64,000 bases of DNA, from contig NC_035791.1 of NCBI RefSeq assembly GCF_001653235.2, positions 6,386,001 to 6,450,000 of the forward strand, in the 5' to 3' direction. The notes below the pieces were generated by a model. That model was not told the DNA's origin. It was given only the letters and a program-made list of their open reading frames with translations, and did not search any database. Positions 44,112-55,806 of this stretch are shown piece by piece (position 1 is the stretch's first letter; every line of letters begins with the position of its first letter). This DNA comes from Pochonia chlamydosporia 170 (taxonomy: Eukaryota; Ascomycota; Sordariomycetes; Hypocreales; Clavicipitaceae). The translations under genes and the position numbers were made by a program.

Positions 44112-45831
44112 ACGTACTCCACAAGCGGCTTGGGCTTTTCACTAGCTAAATGGACCTGCCCTCCTTCAACATCGTATTTCTCCATCAAATATTATGGATA
44201 CATCAAACAAAGAAGGCAAAATAGTGTTAGCTATTAAAGCTATTCAGAATACTCCCAAACTATGCATTCGAGCTACAGTAAGGACCTACGTGGTGTCCCA
44301 TCGTACGCTGAGCACTCGCATTAAGGGAATCAGCGCGCGATGCGATACTATGACTAATTCTCGAAAACTTGAAATATAGAGGGATCCACAATTATTCACT
44401 ATATCCTCAATCTTAGTTCGCGATCTTTGCCTCCCCGGCTCAAGGAGGATATGGAGAGTCGCTTCCTTGCGGAGAGCGACGCGCCTCTAGTGGAGTCTAC
44501 TGGGCTTCAACTTTGTCAAGCGCCACCAAGAGCTCACTTCGCGTTTTGCGCGAAGATATGACTTCAGGGGGCCTTATGCGAAGATTCAAAGACAATTGGG
44601 CATTTTGGCTGAGCTTGTACGCAACACGGTCGCGAAATACTGTATACGTGATAGAGAATGGGTTTCGGTTATCCAGAGCATTAATTCTCGCGGCCAGGCT
44701 ATCACGCAATTTATTATCGTTGCGGGGCAGTATCACCTGGCGAACTGGTATGAAGACAGCACCCTACCAAAGGCTTGGGTTATCTCTACGACTAATAACG
44801 GCTAAACTACAAATGAGAAAGCCGTAGAATGGATCCAGCCTTTCGAAAAGCACACTAAGCCGCAAACCCAGTGTGCATATCGTCTTCTTACGGATGGACG
44901 CGAAAGCCACCATTCAACGGAATTCGAGCTATTCTGCAAGGACCACAAGATTATGACCTTATGTATGTCATCTCATTCATCGCATATTCATCAGCCACTA
45001 GATGTTGGCTGTTTTGGGCCACTAACGGAGGCATATGGCCGAGAAATTGAAGGGTTAATGAGGGCGCAAATAATACACATTACGAAGACCGACTTCCTAC
45101 CTGCGTTTTACGTCGCATTTAAAGCTGCAATAACAGAAAAAAAACATCCAGTGACCTTTTAGAGGTGCAGGCCTTATACCATTTGACCCATATAGTGTCT
45201 TATCACGGCTGGATGTGAGGAGGCTGCGAACGCCATCGCCAATTGAGGCAGTACCTGGACTACCAAACCCGGGGGGTTCCAAAGACCCCAAATAACCCAA
45301 CTGAGGCGACTTCGCAGACATTATATTAAAAGGCGAAAAAGTCGCCACCAGGGAAGCTCTCCGACATCGATTTTAGATGCTATGGATCAATTTGCGAAGG
45401 GGACATGCGGAATAATGCAAAAGATGGCCCTATTGAAGGCTGAGGTCAAGCAACTTCAAGAGGCAAATGCAATACTAAGCAAGCGGCGTAGGGCCAGAAA
45501 AACGCGTTTACGACAAAGCGGGAGTATAACTATTGCTGAGGGTCAAGCTATTCAAGACCAGAATGATGTAGAAGAGCAGATATAGCAAGAAGATCGGCAG
45601 ACGAGAGGTGGTAAGCCTCGGGATGAGACGAAGGGACGGCGATGTGGTGTGTGCGGCAAGACTAGTCATAATGCGCGAACTTGCCAGTTTGATGTGGAAA
45701 CATCTAATGAAGAGGATAGCAGCGAAGATTAATTAGTTTCTTATGTTGTGGTTGTTTTCATATACTCTTTGCTAGAAGGTGGTTTAGAGTGTGGCTCTTG
45801 TTATGATGTGGTGCTCGCTATGCACTCACGT
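44112..45831 (+). mobile_element. Degraded pogo/Fot element, internally deleted
   Basis: Flanking TA dinucleotides and the start ACGTACTCCACAAGCG match the intact copy at 61468. The transposase relic (44194-45732) is recognisable from MDTSNKEGKIVLAIKAIQNT to the C-terminal CGVCGK...HNARTC knuckle. It has many stops and frameshifts and an internal deletion near 44652 that removes the first catalytic aspartate region (DETGF). The right end (CTATGCACTCACGT) differs from the intact copy. It is inserted next to an older integrase relic. Confidence 0.8.
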
Positions 45832-45837
45832 TATGCC

Positions 45838-46015
45838 CAGCAATATCCATTGAAAAGCAAGCACACAGACCCAATTGCGGAGGTGTTTACTCACTTTTAT
45901 CGCCGCCTTCCTCCCTCCTAAGATTGTTCAACTCGATAATGGCAAAGAGTTTAAAGGAGCGTTATTAATCTTGCTGCGAAAGTATTGGATGCAGATCATT
46001 AACAGCACCAATGAG
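45838..46015 (+). pseudogene. Integrase relic of the 25.5-kb transposon family
   Basis: The stretch resembles 29283-29440 in DNA: both contain TTTATCGCCGCCTTC and AAGATTGTTCAA, then GATAATGGCA-AGAGTT. It corresponds to the segment around the second catalytic aspartate. It has in-frame stops and shifts, so this is an old copy. Confidence 0.7.
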
Positions 46016-46489
46016 TCCTCAGTATGGTAGTAAGAGTCCGACATCCGTCTGACTCTTGGCGTGCCGCCATTATTCTCTCGATGGCTATCAGAATTTGGTC
46101 CAACTGGCCAATTAATGCTTCCCGTAGCCAGCTGCGTAATGTTTGGCATAAGGCGATTGTTGAAGCGTCTAGTCGATTCCGAAGCCTCGTCACCATGTCT
46201 CCATATACGGAAAATAACCTCTCGCACTCGCAGACATAGGCGCCACAGTAAGTAAATCCAGCGCCATCCTGCCCAGTTTCGGGTATTTGAGTCGCCTACT
46301 GTGCCAGTATTCGTATGGATCTATGACTAAGGCGTCAGTATCGTGTATGCTGCGCTGCCACTCATCATACTCGTCAAGATGCAGGCCCGCGACGCTAGAT
46401 GATGAGGGAGACGCTCCGGGAGACGCGTCATAAGCCTGAGTCTGCGGAGTAAGCCCTCGTTGCTGTCCAGACAAGGAAAAGTTCCTCAC
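46000..46489 (-). pseudogene. hAT-E transposase C-terminal relic
   Basis: Minus-strand frames give LDEYDEWQRSIHDTDALVID, YWHSRRLKYPKLGRMALDLL and, after a frameshift, LRNRLDASTIALCQTLRSWL. Together they form a hAT dimerisation domain with the ECERLFS block damaged. Confidence 0.7.
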
Positions 46490-47147
46490 TGCTTAATGAC
46501 CCAAAATGGGTATGGATAGGGCTAGTAAATGGCCGTGCCCTCTGTCCCCTGTAAGTTCTTTTTTGTCACCTTCTCTTCGTTCGTTAGATTATAACCGTCG
46601 CTTCCCGAAACATTAGCAAGAAACAAAACCGTTTGAGCACTTGACTACCTGGTACAGTAGCTAATTTGCATAAAATAGCTGTTGACGTGGAACAGCCTGG
46701 AACAGCACAATCGCGCACTGCAATCAGCTTTCTTTTTATGACAAGACGCCCCTCCAGAGTCCAGGCTGCATTTCTAGTCTGGATAACGAGGGCAACACTT
46801 AAGGTCTCGGGACTCTGCTTGAAGGAAGTTAATAGTAACGAATTAATATTCCTCCGAATGATCCTCTGGCGTCTTGTAACCCTTCTCGATGCTAGCCACT
46901 AATCAATGTGGCACCAGTCGTTAAAGCCGAACGCAAATGATGGTCGGGTCCGCAGTCTGCCAGAGCACCAAATTCGTGGATAATGGAAGTGTCCATTGTG
47001 ATGCAGAAGACAGGGACTGTTGTTCTAATACAGGATGGATCGAGACACGAAAACGTATGACATAATTATGTTATTTCTCTGCGAGACGGGGCTGGAGCAC
47101 ATAGTGGTAACATGCTGCCACTGGAAGGAAAATATGCGATCACAATG
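46490..47147. other. Intergenic
   Basis: No recognised gene or repeat. Confidence 0.3.
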
Positions 47148-47923
47148 CTACTCGTTCTTAGAATCCAGTGACAAGTCGCTAAAAGTTGATGAGCCTCGGC
47201 GATAGATGACTACATCGTTTCGATGAGGTGTGTCATGAGATGGAGCATCCAGGACGCAATCAACTGGAGCTTCTCGACAAGGTTCACGGGTTGGCCTGGA
47301 GGCATAGGTGGAGTCGACCCTGCGGGTATTAGAGTAGAAAGACAAATTCGCATCAGGAGATCTGGCTGAGGGCTGCTCCCAATGCCGGCAAGAAGTGTCT
47401 AGTAGGTCTTCCGTATTGACCACGAAAGTCTGAAGCAATCTGTCGAGCGTTTGCTTCTCCTGCTCCGAGAGGTAATAGACTTTGACTTCAAAGAGGGCAT
47501 CTTGCTGCTGACTGCTGACTTGTTGCTGGCGGTGCTGTCGCAACTGTCTCTTTAAGCCTTGAATTTCGACCGTTAAATCATCGATGATTTGTCGATAATC
47601 GTCGGCATCATCGCTGTGGACCACTTTGGACCATGCCGTTGCGCGATATTGAGTTGGCGATGGCTGGCGGTCAAAGGGTGAGCCCGACAGTTGTTGATAG
47701 AAAGGCAAACCTGCAATTGTTGGTATTAAACCTTCTTTAGTAAAACCAAGGAATTGCCTAGAGAGCTCGCCATACCGTTTGCATAATCTAACAAACCGAG
47801 TGTTGAGGCTGGGTTTTCGTTGCAGTAGTTGAACCAGTTTTCAGCATCGATCTGGCTCTCGGTCGATAAGTATTCGCGGGGTGATGGGATGTTGTTTACT
47901 GTCCCGACTTCTACGGAGCTCAT
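47148..47923 (-). CDS. Short FRQ-like coiled-coil protein (about 237 aa)
   Basis: Exon 1 starts at ATG 47923 (MSSVEVGTVNNIPSPREYLS) and includes AENWFNYCNEN. An intron (47775-47711; GTATGG, acceptor TTGCAG) joins in frame as YANG-LPFYQQLSG. Exon 2 contains VVHSDDADDYRQIIDDLTVE, a Gln/Arg coiled coil and LFEVKVYYLSEQEKQTLDRL. These blocks recall the N-terminal coiled-coil region of the fungal clock protein Frequency, but the protein ends at about one quarter of usual FRQ length. It could be a truncated paralogue or a distinct short family. The reading of splice sites is good; the family call is moderate. Confidence 0.45.
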
Positions 47924-48176
47924 CGTGGCATTGAAGCACAAGTGTGTTGTTGAGAGGTAGTGACACCAGCACCACGCCTCATTTTACGCGTCATGATCTG
48001 GTGTAATGGCTGTGCAGAACCCTGTTTTATTCCAGACATCAACGGAATGCGCTGTAGCTTGTACTCATCAACGAATCAGATGAAATGGAGCTCACTCCGA
48101 TGTTCAAACACGTGGACATGGCGGTGGAGCCCCCTCAGGTAGCCAACGAAATGCGGAAGCCTTGTGTCACAGTTGT

Positions 48177-48497
48177 TGTTGAACATGATACAACATCACG
48201 TGCAACGTCCAGCCTGCGCCTTCCATAAATAGCCTACGTTGGCGGCATCTCTTCCGCTGTGACGTTCAACAAAATACACTAACTAACTAACTATTCAGAT
48301 CTGGGTGCTTGAATACCAGCCAACCATTAGGTGCTGTTCCGCCTCCTTTGGCATTTGCATCGCGCAAAGGCGGTTGAGGGTGTTCCGCTGGGTGGTTTGT
48401 TCTGTTGAACGTCACAGCGGAAGAGATGCCGCCAACGTAGGCTATTTATGGAAGGCGCAGGCTGGACGTTGCACGTGATGTTGTATCATGTTCAACA
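48177..48497. repeat. Perfect 95-bp inverted repeat with 131-bp spacer
   Basis: Arms 48177-48271 and 48403-48497 are exact reverse complements. Each arm starts TGTTGAACATGATAC or its inverse and ends GACGTTCAACA, so each arm also has its own short inverted ends. The spacer contains three CTAA units and no ORF. The LINE 3' end begins immediately after the second arm. It could be a fold-back MITE or two head-to-head short LTRs. Confidence 0.9.
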
Positions 48498-49020
48498 TAT
48501 TTTTCGTCCAGCGACCGTGAGGGTCGCTCAGGTCCCAATGGGGCATAGGACGTGCTAGGCTAGTGATTGGCTACGATCTAGGTACAAAGGTGGGGGACCT
48601 TAGTCATCGCCCAGTTACGAGCGTCAAAACGTCCCCATTCTTCCCCTATGGGACGTAAACAAACCGCTATCTAACATAGCATCGGCTCTAAGGCGCTCTC
48701 AGTTGGGCCCTTCGCCCGTCAGCGGGCTATGGGGCGCGGCAATAGCCGCATAATATAAGCGTCTTCATGAGAGAGGGTCAAGTTAACCCTTTTGCGTAGG
48801 CTGCGTGGTGCGGCCTGAGAGCAGGAGCCGGAGTTCCGAGGGTGCTACCAACGCCCTCGGGACTACCAAAGCCCGCCCAGATCTGAATAGCGGGTGCAGT
48901 CCCTGATGCATAGGGTCTGAGGCCCCCACGGCGACAGGCTAACTGATTCTGTAGTTTGGGTTCAGTAAGAGTTCCCGTGATTGCCCAAGCCAGTTTACTG
49001 GCAGCTTGGTGAATAAATTT
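48498..49020 (-). mobile_element. Tad-like LINE 3' region relic
   Basis: On the minus strand the block ends CTGGACGAAAAATA, as does the relic at 13639. It contains the conserved inverted GCGACC...GGTCGC stem and GCCAATCACTAGCCTAGCA. No reverse-transcriptase frame is visible upstream, so it is a 5'-truncated copy or 3'-UTR relic. Confidence 0.5.
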
Positions 49021-52000
49021 ATGGTATCCTATTGGAACGAGAGACTAGATTATAGGCGGGATATTTAACCTTGCTACTATCGGTTCCGATCCGTTAGATC
49101 TCTTGTGTGTTCCAACAATTCCACTATTTATGATCAATTTTGTCTCGAAGCCGACTTAATAGTATCTCATAACCGTGATGGTCGCCAGATTAACATACCC
49201 ACCCCTTCACAGTCAATAAGACGCCCGTCGGTCTCTCCAGATATCCCATGCAATTGTTGGCTCAACAGTGTATGCCGGTGGTCTGGGAACGGTGATGTAT
49301 CTTCGTAGTTGTACATCCGAGTCCCCGCTTGGGAATGAAGCCCTCTCCTCCGAATCGACAGCTAACCTTGGTCTTTCCTCCTCCTGGTTTGGACCTCGCC
49401 AAGATTTGTCATAGAAGCAGTGACAGTTATCGTGGTTAACAGGGTACTGCCAGAAACCTTCTTGGCTGTCACTTGGCTGGGACCCCGAGGAACTTGCGGA
49501 TTTGGCTCCCCCGCTCCGCCCAATCGCGCGACGTCGCGCGACCTGGGGTGAGCCGGGTGAGCCTTGTAGGTGTGTGTCGCGCGGCTGGGTGAGCCAGGCA
49601 CCCGCGCAGTTAGAAAGGCGGGCGAAGCCGCGCTCTAATTGGCCGCAATCTTGTGACCTCATATATCAGCTATTTTCCGTCGCTTCTTACGCCCACCTCA
49701 CCTTCAATCCTCATTACATCGCGGACGTGTTCTACATCTGGTATGTGTCGGTGAGTTGATAAATTATTACTCTCGCTGTCATGTTAGCTAATGTCACCAT
49801 CAACTTCGTTAGTCGATTTACTTCATACACGTCCCTGCGGGAACCCTGACATACGGGAAGCAATTATTCTCCTGTGAAGTCACAAATGGCCCGCAGCCGA
49901 TTTGACATCATAGATGCCAACGGAGAAGTGAATGAACCTCAGGCATCGGATCATGCACCGCTTCACCCGCATACAACACACTGGTTGCCTAGCTGAGCGC
50001 CTTTGAAGCAGTCTGTCTCGCGAATCATTGACATCGAGGTAATCGGAGGTACGAAGATGGATGCAAATGTTTTTGTCATCAAAACTCATAATTGGCTTCT
50101 TCCATAATCTTGCATGGAGCCTCATGCAGTCATGTTTCAGTCGCAATTTGTCACAGGGATATGGAAATCATCCATTGGATAGAAGATATGGTGGTGTGAA
50201 AATCGGGTTGCCTCTTCAGAGTCCAGGAATCGCGTGATCCAGCAGATCATCACGGATTCGAACCATCTCATGAGCATTGGTAGGCAAAGACGTAGCCGTT
50301 GCTACAGAATGATTTGCTCGTGTGGAGGGTATTGTATCGACATGAATATTTGCATTGGACGAGAAACCCTAACTTGAGCTCTGAATCGGCGTGCATGTCT
50401 CTTGGTTGATGAACAGTACCCAGAATTCTCTGACGGTTCTACGATCTGTGGGCCAGAGTATGTACGGAGTTCAGTTTAAACATGAATGAATGACGTGGTG
50501 ATGGATGGTCTGATAGATTCAAGAGACCATTTGAGGACAAGGCGGATGTATTCGCAGAGTACTCATCGGGGGAGTGTCCATAAGCCAGAGGAGTCATGAT
50601 GCGGATACTATCGCATAAATGAAGAGTATCCGTGCCGAGGATGCATGCTATCGCATCTTAACAACTCTTCTACATAATAATCAGACAACGCTTGGTATGC
50701 TTATGCATCTCTATAGCATCCCCATCAACCATTTATGTCACGTACTTCGACTGTGTTATCACGAGAGCTTCATTGAGCCCGAGGACTCGTCGCTTCAGGA
50801 GAAATAATACCATCTCGCATCTCAATGTGTGTGCAAAAGCAGCGCGATTCTGGCAAGACGGATTCGTCCGACTTTGTGATTGTTCGCTGTCGGCAAACCT
50901 ATGTGGCTGCTGTTACGTATAAAGGGTCAAAGTTGCATCTACACCACTGTCAGCCCAACTCTTTTCTTCGATCATTAATTTTGTGTCGCCACCGTACTCG
51001 CGTGTACCCCAACCCACCTACCGGGCAAGAGGATCAGTGGCTCAGCGTAAACTTCCGTCTCATATTCTATGATGAGAGGGACAATTCGGTATTTCACAGG
51101 GGCGGTGTCCAGGAGTGCAATGTCTCGTTTTTTCCAAGTAAACAGAGCTATGTGGAAATTTGAAAGCTCAGCGTTCTCTTGTACCAGAGTTTGCCTCAGC
51201 ATGACCTGAGCTTGGTGGTGTCGAGAAGGTTTGGTTGGATAAGAATCTTTTGAAGTCAAAAGTCAAAGAGAAACAAGCCTAATCCAGCGCCACGTACCGC
51301 TGCAAGTTTGAGATAACTTAACATGAAAAAGGGATGGGGAGTAGGGGCTTGTCTCCTCTTAACCAGAAACTTGCTAGCTACTAGTCGAGTTGTCTTACAA
51401 AGCTCTGCGCAAGCCCCAAACTGCTCGTCATGTATAACAGCCCAGTATAAGACCGGAATCACGGCGGACCCAGTTTCCTTTCTCAAAGGAGTTCCTGGGT
51501 TGTGGCTGCTTTAACCTGAGCAGTCCCTCAGTCTCACTGAGTTACCTGAGCACGCCCCTGAGCCAACCTGAGCCAACCTGAGCCAACCTGAGCCAACCTG
51601 AGCCAACCTGAGCCAACCTGAGCCAACCTGAGCAACTCCCGGAGTTTCCCTGAGCTACTTGCTATTGGTGATACTGTATCATCATGCTCTCCTCTCTTTT
51701 GACTCAAGAACGATTACGCGGACTCTACGCGGCCATCATGCACACGCCTCTTGTGACCCGCTTCATGTGGGATAAGAATCAGTAGAAAAACCAATTAATT
51801 ACTTGGAAAACATTCTATTACATGAGATTTATGACGATCCTCGGTGTCTCCGATAGCTGCCTAGACCCAATCTCCAGACGAAACGCCGACTTGGAGTCAT
51901 ACAAGTCTCCTGATCGTTATGATGGAAACCCGTGGAATCATGAGGCCTCGTAAGTCCTCTCCTTACCTGTAGCTCTCAGTGCTTTCTCTGATTCATGACA

Positions 52001-52602
52001 CATCTAGTGGAGTATAGTCATCAACCTAGCTCTTTGAAAACACAGTGGATGTTTATAAGGCCCTATCCTTGCGTCTGATCCTATCGTGAGCAGGACTCAT
52101 AGAGGTTTGCTTCGGGTTAGCCACACTGCCAGGTAGTAGACTACAATCAATTTAGTCTTGCAAACATAAGTTCTATATAGAGCATTTATAGGCGGTTAAA
52201 TTTTGCATTAGTACTCTAAACGAACAACCTTATCTTAGCCAACAATAAATCTATCACTAGCAGCTAAGCTAAAGGAAAGCCTAGATATCATTACTCAAGA
52301 GCCTCGTACCATATATAAATTGGACAAAATCGATCATTTACACGGACGCGGCAGCGCATGTACTAGACCATGAGGCGAATTCGACACTGTAGCATGTGAT
52401 GCCTGTGAATGGTGCTTTGTTGGTGGACCCGACGACGAGCTTCTAGCACATTCTTTTTGTAAGGCAACTGCCACCACCTATCTATTACTACATGGGACGG
52501 ATGTCAGCAGCGTGCCTCACTGTTCTCATATATCCAGATTAGACGAGTTCTTACCTGGCTTTGCGTTTTTAAGGCACAAAATTTCGAAGCGCTGTAACCG
52601 TC
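49021..52602. other. Long intergenic region with a minisatellite
   Basis: No gene is recognised on either strand. Frames at 49213-49662 (minus) and 50825-51163 (plus) have no recognisable domain. About 49021-49113 begins (minus strand) TGTTGGAACACACAAGAGA, resembling a Copia LTR start, but no full LTR is seen. The 52130-52330 stretch is AT-rich and TA-rich, suggesting RIP-like decay. Confidence 0.35.
51556..51633. repeat. 10-bp minisatellite
   Basis: At least seven perfect tandem copies of AGCCAACCTG run from 51561, with degenerate CCTGAGC-type units on both sides. Confidence 0.95.
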
Positions 52603-53130
52603 ATGGGCCAATTTTATTGCGGAATATATGTCTCCACTCGCCTCGACAGGATTGAGATTCTCGACAGTACTAAAAGCTCAGTCCTTTACATCGCCCAGGT
52701 TCAGAAGTGTCAACCACAGCTATCTATTTTCCGTCCTTCGGAACTCACACCCTGCGAAGAGCTCGTCGCAATAGTAACATTTCATAGATTCTCCTCCAGA
52801 GTCGATATCCGAATGAGCGATGGCCGGCAGCTCAGCGCTTACCGCAGGTACCTTTCATCAACAACCCGGCTCAAGACTGAGACGTTCAGGTGGAGTTGGA
52901 GACAAGAAATGCCGACGTCTCGTAGTTTCTGTCTCGTCGACGAGGACGGGAGTGGCACTGTCGCGAAACTGACTCAGGCGACCTCGCCTTTGAGGAGGCA
53001 GCTAGGGAATATTATTATTTTCCAGAATTATAAATTGCCAGTCATCGACGTAATCGTTGTTACTGGGCTCTCGGCTCTTGGCTACGGGTGGTTGCATCGC
53101 AAAATGTCAACTTCGGCGATCAGTACTTGA
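52603..53130 (+). CDS. Tubby/LURP-like small protein (175 aa), family uncertain
   Basis: The single-exon frame starts at ATG 52603 (MGQFYCGIYVSTRLDRIEIL). The second half, TETFRWSWRQEMPTSRSFCL followed by VDEDGSGTVAKLTQ and a final hydrophobic segment LPVIDVIVVTGLSALGYGWL, resembles the beta-strand-plus-hydrophobic-helix end of fungal DUF6593/LURP-one-like proteins. The length fits that type and there is no signal peptide. The gene appears intact in a repeat-rich neighbourhood. The function is unknown. Confidence 0.45.
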   Translation: MGQFYCGIYVSTRLDRIEILDSTKSSVLYIAQVQKCQPQLSIFRPSELTPCEELVAIVTFHRFSSRVDIRMSDGRQLSAYRRYLSSTTRLKTETFRWSWRQEMPTSRSFCLVDEDGSGTVAKLTQATSPLRRQLGNIIIFQNYKLPVIDVIVVTGLSALGYGWLHRKMSTSAIST

Positions 53131-53863
53131 CGACGGCGCGCGGTCTTGTTACGCACACCTTAAAACTTTATACAAAAGACACTTTTCAACTTACACTGCA
53201 AACATCCCAGTTTTGAAAGAGGACATCCCAATTATAGTAGGGCATACTTATCTTGTACGACATTACCGTACTATTGCTTCATACTAAATTTATAAGCTAT
53301 GCTTACTGGATATATAGGGAGAAGTAGCTACAATCTTTGTTGACTTAGTGTGAATAATGTAGGGGGACATTCTCAGGCAGATGAGTCGCTGCCTAGCGGC
53401 ACGGGCCATTACACTAGGCATACATATACATAGGTATGAGAGCTCTCAGCTAGAGTCGAATAGAAGCAAGTTATCACAACTATTTTAATTCACACAGTAC
53501 TACTAATATTGGAATCCGCAAATATGTCAACGTCTGGGTACGTATATGGCTTTCTGGTCAATATATCGCAAAATAACAGGTGTCTCGCGGCTACGCCCGA
53601 AGCTGTGGGCCTGGCTTAATCAGAATTGTCTGTCATACCCCGATCCCGTACTGATGTAAACAGGTTCATTATTTACAAAGGCGACGGAACTGTCTACTGT
53701 TGATGCTGTGTTGAGCTCAGCAGGCCACCAATACGGTGGAGGTTTTACGGCCAGCCGTGGTCGTCTTGTGCGATCATTCTTGGAACAAATCCTTCTGCTA
53801 ATGAAAAGCAGCATGAAACAGCCTCGTGAACCAATTCTCTTGTTGATGACACGAATCTTGTTC
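53131..53863. other. Intergenic
   Basis: No recognised gene. Short blocks such as GGCTACGCCCGAAGC and CGGCACGGGCCATTACA echo the LTR-family ends at 14.2-14.5 kb, so this is probably retroelement debris. Confidence 0.3.
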
Positions 53864-54078
53864 CCCGTAACGGGTTGAGTCCGATGTTGGCTCGGCTGCC
53901 GCTCTCGTGATGGGTCCCGGCCTGCCGGCCCGGGACCCATTACAAGCGAGATTGGCTCTAATCACTCCATATGCTTACGAGCTCTCTTTTTCCTGATCTA
54001 TCTCTCTTTCTTCCCTAGCTTTGATACTTGTTTATAGTCGCCTAGGCAGTTGTCGATATACTCGCTTGGACCGTGACA
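53864..54078 (-). repeat. Solo LTR-like sequence, family 1
   Basis: On the minus strand it starts TGTCACGGTCCAAGCGAGTA at 54078 and ends near CAACCCGTTAC. It is a diverged copy of 13969-14194, with a GC-rich GGGTCCCGGGCCGGC stem region. Confidence 0.5.
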
Positions 54079-55217
54079 ATTCCCAGAGACATTGAGAGGT
54101 CAATGGTCTTCCACGGAAATGGGAGAAGTGAGAAAAAAGTCGTATTGATCACAAGCCGTTATAACGTTAGTACACTGCCAGTGAATACACTGGCTGGTTC
54201 CGGCCAACGCAGGGAAGGATGCTTCAGGGACAACTTATTCTCATCATCCGCATCCTCATTGACAAGTTTAGGAGCGCAAGGATACCCCATTAGTCCATAC
54301 CAATGTGCTCGATATATGGGGCCTATGGTTCTGGTCCTGCAGTCCCAAGGGTAGGGTCCGCATACAGCGGTCACATAGGAAACGTGTTTTGTCTCATAGT
54401 TACTAAACTCGATTTATTTTCTTGGCGTTGCGCGTCTGATTGGTCGACTTTCAGACTACACAAATTTGCACATTGCCATATGAGTTAAGCATACATCTCG
54501 GGCGCGGGGGCGGCATGCACCAAAAAAAAGTGGCAACTTTGTTCGTCGTATCACAGCCATCTACTAGAAAGAGAAAGAAAGAGTAGGGTGAGTAATGACC
54601 CGAACCCGAATTGCCTTGAGCAACTCCCAAGCCGCTTCTCATTCTACTCGAAGACCATCCGAACTATGAGGGGCTGGCCTGGTGACGTCGACCACAATCT
54701 AGGTGCATCGAAGGGATATCATCATCATTGGCTCATTTCACAACGCAGGGCTGATCAACCAGCGCCAGTCCTGCACGTGTCATAATCCTGTTGTGCTCGG
54801 TCTTGGAGGGCCTTGTGGTTCTGACAATCCCCCATAGTTCCACTGGCACGGATGACTATTGTTCTGAGCTTGCTTCTTCTTATTCAGCTTCGGGATATTC
54901 ATCTTAAAGTAGCCGCTAAGGTGGTTGTTAAGATACTCAGTTGAAACTATTAGCACCGTGTAAGAGGCTTGACTGGGGAAGTACATGAAACAAGTGACTT
55001 CGCATTATCCATCTACAGACAAGACGCAAGTTGGTTTCTAATTAGGCTGCAACTTAGTCGAGTCGAGATCTAAATACATCTCGTCGGCATGGTCTGTTGA
55101 CAAAGGTCGGCAGAGCTGTCCACACCACATCTGGCATAGCCCACAACAGCAATTATGCATCATGTATCTCAAAACCCTTCTAAAGAGCTGCTTACAATCC
55201 TTATGAAGATGGTTCTC
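54079..55217. other. Intergenic
   Basis: No convincing gene. The end of this region is the 3' flank of the broken Zn2Cys6 gene on the minus strand. Confidence 0.3.
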
Positions 55218-55806
55218 CTAAAGATCCCATACATAGGGACTCGAGTCCCACTGGAGGCTAGACTCATCATGCGCAAAGCTTGAGTGGGGAGTTTCATCGG
55301 TTACCCAGTACCCATCTGGTTCTTCTGTCCGCGTCCCTACCTGTAGCGCATAGTTCGCCGGGACTGCGCTGAGAGCAGTCGTAGTATCATGGCAGCCGAT
55401 CTCTTCAGCGTGTAGGGGGACTTATGTGCTCACCTGTGTTGAGGGGGAAGACGGAAGTTGGCTCACTCGGTCTAATCGCGGCATCAGACGCAGGAATATT
55501 GTCCGAAACCGACGAACGCAAATCAGCTTTAGAACCAATCGTCTGGTCCTGACTGAGGCGAGCTACGGCATGCCATGGCCCGTTTTCTGTGGGGTTCTAG
55601 TTCTGCCATCCGCTGCTGGACATGTTATAGAACTGGCAACTTGTCTGTTGCTTGTTAGCTTTTGCGGTATCGACATAAGTTACAAGATACTGGTAGATAT
55701 CGTCAATCGATCGTCCATCATGGAGCCATTGAACGATTTGTAGAGCGCGTGATGTGTTGGCAAGTTCTGACAGGACCCGGTCTCTCCTCTGAACTTGGCT
55801 TCGGAG

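Noticed and set aside
49021..49113. Copia solo LTR
   Set aside because: Start TGTTGGAACAC is suggestive, but the block is only about 90 bp and no end or target duplication could be defined.
51556..51633. CRISPR-like array
   Set aside because: The repeats are contiguous 10-bp units without spacers, in a eukaryotic genome.
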